A stretch of 64,000 bases of DNA from Klebsormidium nitens (Eukaryota; Streptophyta; Klebsormidiophyceae; Klebsormidiales; Klebsormidiaceae), in the NCBI GenBank assembly GCA_000708835.1, contig DF237002.1:2321-66320 (forward strand), given 5' to 3'. The translations under genes were made by a program, and so were the position numbers. Below the pieces are notes generated by a model. It made no database searches and was not told where the DNA came from. It worked only from the letters and a program-made list of their open reading frames with translations. Of this stretch, positions 31,410-42,018 are shown one piece after another (within the stretch, counting starts at the first letter, position 1; each line of letters starts with the position of its first letter).

Positions 31410-34400
31410 ATGGCTGCCTCCAGCTGGTGCTGCACGCTGCCTGCCGCGAGCGTGCAAACATACAGTTTGCGTCGATCACTTGCAGATTGCGGCGCACCTT
31501 CAGCATCTTGCGCCGGATCTTCTTCTGCTCTGTTTCTTCGTTCCTTCAGCAACAAACGCTCGGAGTATTTTGGCGGCCAAGTTTTAAAAAAGTCCGTTTC
31601 TGCCGGTGTCAGCAGTGCTGCAAAGCAAGCGTGCAGAAAACCAGTGCGGCTCGTTGCTCAAGCGGTGACTGATAGGACCAGTTCTGAGGTGGCAGAGAAG
31701 AAAGGTGAACATCAGTCTGCGTTCCTTCTTTTTCAAAGGATGGAAAGCATCGTGATTTAACTTTCTGATGTCCTGCATGAAAGTCTGGTGTTAAGAACCA
31801 TCTTTGCAAGCGAAACAAATAAGTTGTTTCTTTCTGCTTGCATGTGCTTCAGGTTAGTGGTTGTTGCCCAGGTTGCAATATCAACGAACGTGTGTGAAAA
31901 TAGGCTTACTGTGCCTGAGATTGTTGGCTAGGAGACACATAGAACAATGAAAGTCTTCCTCAATTTCCGAGAGGGCGGTATCCTGTTTAGCCGACGTCTA
32001 GTTTTCTTAGATAAAATTACTGGCGATGCACCAGGGTCCACTTTCTTCTGCTTTCATTAAATCAGCGACGATAAACACTTTAAGATCACATTTACGTGGA
32101 GACATCAAACATCAAATCGTTGAGGTCCACTATTTTTGCTTGTATCTTTCCAGCGCAAAACTTACTACCACCAAAGGGGCCCCACGACATTGACCCCTTA
32201 AGAAGGAAGTAGCGTTCTGCAGAAAAGAGCAGGCGATTCTTTGAGCAATGCTGTCCCTCGCCGATTCGGCTTGCCAACTTCATCTCTTGAATCACAGTAT
32301 TTCAATGAACTCTATAGAACTTTTCTTGGTGGTGCTGGCATTAATGCAGACCTCGCCGACCGAGTTAGCCGATGTTCGCTTGTGACTGGGGCCCTTTTTA
32401 CTTGCATCCCAGTTGCTTTCTTCCAAAGTCCCTCTTCACCAAAATCATCCCCGCACCAGTCATTCCACCCTCTCAGATGACACCAGTATCTTGTCCCTAG
32501 GTGTATTTGGGGGCTTCTTTGACTGGCTGAAGAACCTCGGGACTGGCGGCGCCCCTGCTTCTGAGACTGCGTCCACGCAAGACGACATGTTCACCCCCAA
32601 AGCCTCCATCCTAGTTGTGGGGGCCACTGGCAAACTGGGGCGCCTCCTAGTTAAGGAGCTCTTAGATAGGAGCTATGAGGTGATCGCATTGGTGGCGAGC
32701 GAAGAAAGAGCAGAGGAGGTAAGTGAGTTTTGCAGATTTAGATCTTGGCGTTTGGGCTGAACTAGTTTAAGATTCATGGCCTGTTTTGAAGTTGGACTTG
32801 GAAGCGTTGGGGTGCACCTTGACAGGGGCTGATTCACGAGGATTTTGGAAGTATGGTAGTTGTGGCTCTTTTCTCGTATCGCATCAGAGGAGGTGATGAG
32901 GATTGAGGAGATTTATCAAGGCTTTGAAATCCTTAGCTTGGTATCAGAACCGCATTCAAAAGCAGCGTGATAATGTTTGTCACGAAGCTTGGCGATGATG
33001 CATCAGGGATACATGGGGACCTTTGTAGTCTTGGTCTGGGCCTCCTTTCTTTTCTTGGAGATGAGCCCAGTACAGTCAGCTTCGTTTAGCAACTCTAGGA
33101 CCAAAGCACCGCTGAAGTTCGATCTTCAGCCTGGATTCATTGTTGGATACACTCAGGCCTTTGGCTAGGCTCCCCCTTTCCTTCTGCTCCGAACTTCTCA
33201 GAAGTATGGACTGCAAGAGAGGGTCTTCTCGCGGCTATTCTCTCTCACAATCACCATCTTATGCAATACTATACTGCTTGCCGTTGTGACTTTCAGACCA
33301 TGAAGCTCTCTGGCTGGTTGATGATTCGATGGGTACTGCGAAATGCAGGAGGACTCTACTCAACGAGTATAAGTCTCACGTTCATGTTGAACAGGCCTAT
33401 GTTGAATCTGATCAGTTCGTCGGGCTCAAACAGACCAAAAACCTCTTCCCAAAGTATCCATGCTCCTTATCCGTACCCACCCTCAACCCTCGAACCAACC
33501 CCACCCGTTGCCCGGGCGTGACGTAATTCAAAACGTAAGTGAATTTACTTTAATAAGTTTCATTTCTCTCTACGCCTGTGCTTGCAGGTGTTTGTAAAGG
33601 AGGGCGGTATGACAATGGGGCGCTCTGGGAACGGGCTCCTGACTGCCAAAGTTGGAACCTTGGACGATGTTGAGTCCTTGAAGGAAACCCTGAAGGGAGT
33701 GGATGCGGTGGTGTCGGCGGCAGGCTCCAGACGAGGCGGTTCCGAGGTATGTTGAGAAGTCATGGGTAATGAGACAAAGCTTATGTCAGCATTCAAGAGG
33801 TTTCTTCTTAACTTTCCGCGCATTTTGAGGGGAGCGTAGCGGCAAGATACGTTTTCGCCATCGAAGAAAAAGCCCGTCAAGTCTGGAAGGCAAGTTGCCC
33901 TTAATCCTCTAAACGCTTTCTCGTTGAGGACCTGTGTTGCATCTAAGAAGAAGCTCAAGAATGAAAGGCATAAAATCGAGGGTTGTGACACAGCGAAAGT
34001 GGACGGGAAAGACTCGAGAAGTGGAAGAGAATAGGGGGGAGATGCATGCGTGACCAGGCAAAAGCGACTGCGAAAGTGGAAAAGGGGGACCGTTGCTGAA
34101 GGCGAGAAATATAAAAATCTTGCATCCTTGCAGGAGGAGCTGACACGTGGCCTGGCCCAGTTGATGCGGACGTTTGCTGACCTGTCCGAGGGCCGGGAGG
34201 CGCAGCTGCGCGAGCAGGCCATCTTCGACTTCAGGGGGGCTCCCGCAGGGGATAACGGCGCCCCCCAGAACGGGGCCGCCCTTGAGGACTGGACCCGCCT
34301 GGATGACGTCATCATGGGCGGGATTTCAGACAGCAGCTTCAAGCAGGAGGGCGGTGAGGTGGAGGCTCTGTTTGTTTCCTTCATTTCTTTGACTGGTGCC

Positions 34401-37400
34401 ATCAGTACGATTTTGATGACGTCATCATCGGCGGAATCCCAGAGAGCACCTTAAGCAGGAGGGCGGTGTGGTGGAGGCTCTGTTTCTTGCCGTCGTTTGA
34501 TCGATTACTAACCCGAGCACGGTCTTGAAGATCATGGAACTTTTGAAATTTTCCGCCAAACGCCTGGGAGCTGTCTGCCTTCTTTCCACTAGAGGATGGC
34601 AGCAAGCCGTGTAGTATGTGATGAACGAATGCTTGTCACATTTGTGCATTTGCTTGTGTTTCAGGAAGTATCCTCTTCTTGTTCGTAACCCAGTTTGCAG
34701 ATCGTTGAAGGCGTGACTCTGGTAACCTTCACGTGGTTAGACCAAACCTTTGTTGCGAGAGGTTTGCTTTCTTCCTTCATGCATCTGAGAGGACTGAATG
34801 ACAACAGTAGTTCTTTTCCATATCTCGGGTCGAAGTTGGCAGGAAACTTTCTTAACGGCTTACTGTTTTGCAGGCCGGGCCATCTTCCAAGGTACCGTGA
34901 GGGTAGAGGGGGGCGGATTTGCCAGTCACAGGTAAGCTTTTGGTCGTATCAGGGGACCTAGGTCATGGCCGAAAGAACTGGAGTCTTTTGCTTGTCTTTT
35001 TGCTTGTCTTGACCTTTCCGAACATCTCATAGTCATTGGTTCTCCGCACAATTGGAAATCGTGTCAAATACAGCATCGTCGACCACCGAAGGTGCTTGAT
35101 GCGCAACCAAACAAAAAGAACCAGTTGCGGTATTTCCTCTGGAGATGAGTCATTTGCGTGCCACCGATATTGCACCCTTGGACTGTTGCACTCTCTTTCG
35201 CTTCCCCTGATGTTCTGAGCTGGTGCGCAATGCAGGGCGGCGCTCCCTAAGACCGACCTCTCCGGCTTTGACGGCATCTCGCTGCGGGTGAAGGGGGACG
35301 GGAAGCGGTACAAGCTCAACATGAAGTCGACAGTAAGCGTCTCCTCACGCTCCCTTAATGCTTGTTTGTGGGGATGGCCAAGTTGCCCCTCGTTGTCGGG
35401 GCTAGTTTGTTAATAGTCAGAGCGCCGAAGGGGCAGAGCAATGTATCGCCAGGCCTCCACTTCATAAGTTTGTGCAATTCTCAAGGAACAGAGTAGTATA
35501 GCTGAAGCGACAGGCCTCCACTACATACGTTGCGCCGAATCCATTCAGCAGAGCAGCAAAGCTGAAGCTATACTAAATTCTGGACACGTGTCCAACAGGA
35601 CAGGGTCATTACCCGAAGTTTCTTCAGCGGATGATCGGTGCGGAATCTCAAGTTAGATACTGCGGCAGCGGGATAAGCGGGACGCTGGCACCAGACGTTT
35701 TTCATGGCCTTGGTGTCCGAAAGTGTCGCCGAATCACTTACGATCTTTCTCATCCGAACCCGCAGGTTGAGGCCCCCGAGTTTACATACCAGGCTAGTTT
35801 CGACACCGTGCGAGGCCAGTGGGTCGACGTCAGCATCCCCTTTGACAGGTGAGCCTCTCAACCTCTAGTCCCATATCCTTCCTGTTGGTCAGTACTTACT
35901 GCGGACGTCACCCCCTCAGCGCTGAACGCTGATGGTGACATCAGTACACGCCAGCTGTTTCCACGGAGTCCTTTCCGGTAAAGAACGTCCGATGACGTAT
36001 GCTGTATACCCTTTTGTCGAGAGTTGGATTTTCGGATCTGAAGGATCCTGGGGGTCAGAATTTTATGGTCTTTGTTTGGTCCCTGAGTGAGTCGTGGTCA
36101 GACAACAAAAGTGAGCTTTTAAAAGTAGAGAAGGCCCGGCTTGTCCATCCTCGAGCCCTTTTACGCGTTTAAATCAGCGTACTTCGGGGGCTTCACACAA
36201 CGCTGGTCCACACCGTGCAGGTTCCGACCGGTTGTGCGTGCCCGCGTCGTAGAAGACGGGCCGAAGCTAGACACGAGCGACATCAAAACGGTGAGGCTGT
36301 TTTCTTGAAAGGCCCACCTCAACGGAGCGCTCTCTTTCATCGGGTCCCAAAGAATGTGGGTTCTGGGACACTCACAGATTGGAAAAAGGCGGTCGAAATC
36401 ATGGCGCGGCAGTTCTACGAGCTTCCGTTGACTGTAGCGCCGTTACGAAACGCTTCTTCCACACAGAAACTTTGCTCGATTAGGCTGCTCACTCGCTCTG
36501 GTGTTTAGGCCGAGACGTCCGACCCTCCTCTGTGCTTTACAGAGCGGCTGAGCATGCCACGTGCCATCAAAAAGTCGGGGCTAACAATCCGTTATCCTGG
36601 GAGGGTGCTCGTTTTACCGGCGGCCTTACTGGCGACCACCGCTGCTCAGGCAGGAAGCAATATGCACTGATTCCCTGCACGGCATTTGCGTTTTGTGTTC
36701 CTGAGCAACTTGGAAGCTGTCCACGCTCTCGTCTGCAGATTAGCGTCGTCCTCAGCCGCTTCGAGTACGACGGCTTCCCCAACTACGTGTTCACACCGGG
36801 GCCCTTCAGACTGGAGGTAAACATTTTGCACGAACTGTGAATCGTCGCTTATTGGCCTCGGAGGTTTAAGGGCTGTGATCAGATTGTCGCACCGCTTTCT
36901 GGTCACTAAAAAATGGGTTTCGTTTAAGCCGCCAATATGTTCAAGAATGGGAACCGTATGCAGCACTGCTGTGAACCCGACACGAGACCTCCTCGCCAAA
37001 GACGCTAGCGTCAATGACGTCAATCAGCTGTTTTGCTGACACGTGGTTCACTGCGCTGCAGATCGAGCACATCAGTGCTTACAAGAAGCCCCGCCCCCAG
37101 TTTGTTCTGGTCAGCAGCGCAGCGGTGGAGCGAAGTAACCGGGCGAGGACACCCGAGCAAAGGGATCGGTCCATTCCCATTGTCAAACTCAACCCGGGTC
37201 AGTGGTCCTTCTTGTTCAATTTTGTTGTTACGTGCTCTAGGAGTGATTGGCGGGATCTTTAGGGGTGAAGAGTAGCTGAGTCCTGATGTATGCGGCGGCC
37301 GGAAGCAAGCTCAAAACATTCTCGTGTTGGAGGCTCCATCCAACATCCAATAGCTGTGAAGGATCGAGTGTTGACTCTTACTGGTGTCTTTATGCGTGTT

Positions 37401-39445
37401 GCGAAGCCGGCAGCCTTAGCTGGCACGCGGAGTGGACGCTGAAGTCTCTTCTAAGAAACGTTCTGTTGATATTCTGCCGTTTGTCGATTTGCGAATGCTG
37501 ACACTCCTCACACAGGCGCTGATCCTAAAATGGCGAAGCCATTACTTTCTTTCTATTTCTGCATTTTGAAGTCAAAAGTCGTCTTTTTGCCGTAATATGA
37601 AATAGTCATGGGCCCCAGGTTTGTCGACACGTTTACTGTCGGTTTACTGTGCCGATCTCGCGGAGACCACTTTATTCCGGTTGTTCCGGTTGCATGCGTC
37701 GTCATCCTCCAGGAGACTTTCGGAAGGAAGACCACAATAACCACGACAATACGACTACTCAATACCTTGACGGGTTTCGCCGTCGCTCGAACCACGAGCC
37801 CTTCCCGCATCAGCAAAAAAAAGAAGATTGGTATCATTGGGCATCTGGTCGCCAAGCTCAACGTCGGATAGGACGACATACTCTTACTCTTAAGAAGAAA
37901 AATCTCACACGCCTGCTTCTGACGTTGGCAGGCGACATCCTGACGTGGAAGCTGGTCAGCGAGGACATCCTGAAGGCGAGCGGCTTGGCGTACGCGATTG
38001 TGAGGCCCTGTGGGCTGACGGAGGAGGACCAGGACACGCCCTTTGAACTGGAGGTGAGGCCTCTGACAGGGCCCGAACGCCCTCAGATGCCTAGAAGGAG
38101 AGTATGGAGCGCTGACCAATTGTAGTTGCTTATTTGGAGGTATTGTAAAAGAATCTCGAGTCCGTCGGAGGAGGGTGCAGTCAGAGTTTTACAGTAACCA
38201 ACCAACCTCTAGGGCGGGGGGGAGGGGGTCAAATTCCCTCCTTCCCCACTGCACCCCCTCACCCCCAACATGCGAGCGCGCCCCTATCTAACCACAAAGA
38301 AAAACGCTTACTGGTAGGGAGGAGAGAATGTAATGTTTGGATGGGAAAGGCCTTGAGACAGTTCAGTGCACTACTCCGAAGCAGTCAGAGCGGGGTCAAG
38401 GAGATCAGCAATCTGGGGACCGGGTCGGGGATACCTGTTGGAAGGGATGACGTGGCGGGGTTAATGGTTCTGACCGGGGGCTCTTCGATCAGCGATTGAT
38501 CGAAAGAAGCTCCGTCCCTAAACCCCGTCTCGTCATCGCTTCCAACAGCATCCCCAGCCTCGGTCCCCGAATTTCTGATGTCCTGATCCCCGCTCAGTCC
38601 CGGGTTGTCACTGGGCTAAGGCGAAGAGCTGGGGCGGCTGGAGCACCGGTAAGACCAGCCGCTCATCGCATCAGAAGCATACCAAGGCTGCAAGGGCTCA
38701 ACCAGCTTCTTCTGGTGCGATCGCAGGTCGCCCAAGGCGACGCCATCACGGGAAAAGTGTCGCGAGCTGAGGCGGCGCGTGTGGTTGCGGCGACACTGGA
38801 CTCGGCTGACACTGTTTACACCACCTTTGAGGTGGGTTATGGCTGGACCCCGTTCTCAGGCTGACAAGCTGAAGCAGTGTCATTGCTCAAGCGCCCTGAT
38901 TGCGTGTGATGGCGAAGCAAGGCAGATCTCATGTAGGCCCTCGGTGGGTGTGTGACCGATGAGAGTGTAGATTGCAGAATTTCCGCGACAGCAGTAGTGG
39001 ATTGGAAAAAAATCAGAATGCCACGCTTCCTGCAATCGATGTTGAACGGCTTTCGTGAGAGAAGCTTGCATGCTGGCTCAAAAGCGACGTACGGTCATTC
39101 ATAACTCTTTTCTTTTGCTCTGTCTTCGAACCCTCCGGCAACTTTGGCCGTGCTTGTTCCGAGCAGTTTGCGAGCCTTCGTCTCCCCTGTCAACAACCTC
39201 CACAATATACTCAATCTGGATCCTGCTTCCAGGTCCGACGAGACGCGCTTACAAAAGGCTTTGACACCACGGACTGGGTGGGCCTTTTCCGGCGACTCCG
39301 GCCCGACGTCCTGCCCGGCATCGTCGCCTTCACGCCCCCCCCCAAGCCGACCGAGGACAAGGAGGACCCCGACGCTAAGAAAGCCGCCGAGGTGGCTAAA
39401 GCTCTCAAGCAGCAGGTTGAAGGAGCAAAGGCGGCTGTTTCCTAG
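31410..39445 (+). CDS. Plastid NAD(P)-binding Rossmann plus CIA30-domain protein
   Basis: Thirteen exons: 31410-31704, 32501-32718, 33588-33746, 34134-34353, 34874-34931, 35236-35332, 35766-35848, 36221-36290, 36739-36816, 37062-37197, 37932-38053, 38727-38831, 39233-39445. All phases match, 617 aa. Residues 1-90 are a transit peptide (MAASSWCCTLPAASVQTYSLRR start, likely cleavage near RLVAQA). An atypical SDR Rossmann fold follows, with GATGKLG at 139-145. A CIA30 domain then interrupts the fold: LDDVIMGGISDSSF, FDGISLRVKGDGKRYKL, YQASFDTVRGQW, FRPVVRARVV and LSRFEYDG. The SDR resumes with LVSEDILKASGLAYAIVRPCGLTEE and GDAITGKVSRAEAARVV. This is the architecture of Arabidopsis At4g18810 and, more distantly, HCF173, a psbA translation factor. 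A role in plastid photosystem biogenesis is inference. The last exon is extended by a Lys/Ala/Glu-rich tail. Confidence 0.9.
34300..34495 (+). repeat. Tandem duplication of a CIA30 exon 3' end and donor
   Basis: The segment at about 34300-34382 covers the last 54 bases of exon 34134-34353 (LDDVIMGGISDSSF region), its donor and the start of the intron. It is copied at 34413-34495 with a 113-bp period (shared GATGACGTCATCAT, AAGCAGGAGGGCGGTG and GTGGAGGCTCTGTTT). The copy has lost a base in the Phe codon region and its donor reads GGTGTGG, so it is a decayed decoy. Confidence 0.85.
35451..35572 (+). repeat. Two copies of a ~61-bp unit in a CIA30 intron
   Basis: Units begin AGGCCTCCACT at 35451 and 35512 and end with GCTGAAGC. 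The middle parts are diverged. It lies in the intron between exons ending at 35332 and starting at 35766. Confidence 0.65.
38383..38605. repeat. Long foldback (imperfect inverted repeat) in a CIA30 intron
   Basis: Two arms of about 105 bases are centred on 38494, with an inner stem TTCGATCA/TGATCGAA around a 5-base loop. Matching blocks include GGGGACCG, GGGATxCxTGTTGGAAG, GATGACG and GCGGGGTxAA on the left against their complements at about 38518-38605. The arms pair with scattered mismatches, like a MITE or a hairpin-RNA precursor. It sits in the intron 38054-38726. Terminal duplications of a target site are not clear. Confidence 0.75.
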
Positions 39446-42018
39446 AAGGGAGTCGATACGCTTATCTTCTGTGAGGATTGCATAAGTGTTGCATACCTAA
39501 GCTCCGATGCACAGCCCATAGATTCGGGGCTAGAGATTTTGCCGTTTCCGAGTTGTGCCTACTTAGAGGCCGCTATAATTGTCTTGATATGCACGTTGAG
39601 GTCTTGCTGAGGACGGTCTAGAAAGGGTGGTCGGAGGCAGTATGACTGCGTTCTAGAGACAATCAGACCGGTAGCTTCTCCCGAGCAGTGCAGCAGGCAC
39701 GCTCAGAGCAGGGGCGGCGGTCGGACAGTACGGCCGGGCGGGTCAGTTGTTGTAGGCGCATCCGCGCGTTGGTCGTGACTTGTTATAGAGTTGCGGTCTT
39801 GGCCTCGCCAAGCAGCCATACGGGTATGCATAGAAAGTAGATTTAGCTGAACTTTCAAAATAATACTCTTTTACGGATAAAACATGTTTCCAGAACCTGG
39901 CAAGCTCGTGAATTACTTCACTTGGCATATGCGAAGCGGGTCATTTCGCCGGAGCGCTTGCATGCCTCACGGTAACGTGGCCGGTACTTGAAGCTTTGGG
40001 CGGTGGCAGTATGCAAGGAGCTCTATAGCTCTTTCATCGTCAATTCGGACAACCGCAATCGAACGAAAGGTATACTGTAATCGTCATGCACGTGCCAGCT
40101 AGGTCGTCCTCGACAACTCCGAGTCCGCGCCCTGGTGCGCTCAGCGCTGCAGCAGTTCCATGTGGCTTCCACGCGCGTCTTTGTGACATGATTGGACTAA
40201 ATAAGAATCACCATCCGTTTGTAATCAGCATCACATGTGTTCCTACATGACAATAAGGCCACTGAGCTTATACTTCCGTGGCCGAGCAAAAAGAACCGAT
40301 CGAAACGGTAGTAGCAACCGCACAGAACATCTCTGTTTATAAAGGACTATCGGGACGTACGAGTTCTGGCTGTAGAACGCCGTTTTGTCCCTGATCCCAC
40401 CATATCTGGTGTGGGCCGGTCAATGAACAGGCGATGCATCGTCGAATGGATCGGACGGTCCAGAAGCGATCTCTAAAAGGTGCTCTTGCTGGCAATTCTG
40501 AAAGCGTGTAATCAATTGTGTGGATCAGAGTCATGCTGCCACAGCTGCAATAGCTAAGTTCTAATTTCGGTCATATCACAGGTCCTTCGTAGGTGTATCC
40601 GGATTCTTTTAGGGAGGAAACGTGCATTTGGTTTGCAAAGGGCAGCTTCCACCCATAATAATCCCCTTTTATTTCCAAGTTTCTCTGCTCTAGGAAGTAT
40701 TGATCACGGTCACATCACAGAGCCTTTTTGAGACCAACGAGAAGGGCGCTCTAATCGAGAAACTTCTGATCTCCCTATTTACGAGGCTTCCAAAAGCACC
40801 TTTTCTCTAGTAGGCGACAACTGCGATCGCCGACGCATAGAGGTGGCCTTCGCGTCGATCAGGCCCATCAAAAAGAAAACGAGGTCGTATAAACCCAGCT
40901 GAATCGACGAGATCCTTTACGAGCAGCACGTTCGCTCGGAGTTCGCTGGCTGATAGCAGAGACCCTTCTTATGTGGTCGTTGTCATTTCCTGCCGAGCTA
41001 GACTTATATATACCAGGGATTGGCTGTCATTGAGTGCACCTCTTTGATATGATCGGCCCCCGTTATTTACGGCTCACTGTGACCGTTTCGATGACCCCGA
41101 GGAGAAAAAAAAATCTGCGCGAGTCACGTCATGTCGCGCACGAAAGTCATCTGTCGTACTCATTCCTCTCACCTTCGTTCCATCATGAATCTCCCAATTC
41201 TTCGGGGACCTGATTGCCGAGATGAAATTCATGATGTGACGGAAGCCCTTTTCTTTGCGAAGCTATTGGATCTGCCAGGAAGGGATTTCGCGAGCAAGAA
41301 AGGGGCGCCTCAGAACCTTACTGAAAGCGATCAAATCTCAAAAGCGCACATTCTGCCAAGCGGAGCTCAGGGCTCGGTTCTAAGAGAGGTGGGCTAGTAG
41401 AAAGCGTCCAGGTGGGTCAAATTGGGTCACAGTGTCTGCGGGGCGCACAATCCTCAGTTGTGTGCAGAATCTGGTTGACATGTCCTGGTATTAGTTGGAA
41501 GAGCGTGCAGCTAAGATATTTCGGTGACCGTAAGGTATCGTTGATCTTCAATCACAAAGGGAGCTTTTAAGATCCTAGAGAGGAGTTCTAAAGCTGATAC
41601 GAGTGAATGGATCGAAACTTAATAAACTATAACTTGAAGACAATCTGAATTCATTCTAGACAAAAGCTGTAGACCACATTCATGCTCTTGCTCTGTGCCG
41701 GGCGATCAAGTAGCAGCAAACAATCTGACTATGACCGGGATGCTTCTAAACAGCCCAGTCCAAGAATTCTGACTCTTCCTTCATCCTTTGAGTCTGCCAA
41801 GGGGGATCTGGGACAGCTATGCATCCCGGATTCAGAGGTGGCTTCAAACCTAGGCCGTAACTTCCCAGTTTTGTAATACGCGGGTCAACAGACGCCTAGG
41901 CTTCTTCCGCTTTCTGTCGATTCCGGCAGCGGATGTCCTAGATCCTGCAGGTTGCCTTCGTATGTTTTTGGAATGTTGTGAAACGCCTGCGGGGAAGAGC
42001 AGTTTCTAAACACCGCCG
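39446..42018. other. Intergenic, no gene recognised (2.6 kb)
   Basis: Only short featureless ORFs. The downstream part should hold the promoter and 5' UTR of the NPH3-type gene. A TATA-like box lies at 41003-41013. Confidence 0.55.
41003..41013 (+). promoter_or_regulatory. Possible TATA box upstream of the NPH3-type gene
   Basis: The motif CTTATATATAC lies about 1 kb before the start codon at 42019. It would need a long or spliced 5' leader. The call rests on motif and orientation alone. Confidence 0.25.

Noticed and set aside
31250-31555. 101-codon minus-strand ORF
   Set aside because: It overlaps the transit-peptide exon of the CIA30 gene, whose plus-strand frame and splice phase are well supported.
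32413-32500. Extension of CIA30 exon 2 upstream of 32501
   Set aside because: The acceptor CCCTAG at 32500 gives the correct phase with the 31704 donor. The extension has no start codon and an upstream in-frame stop.
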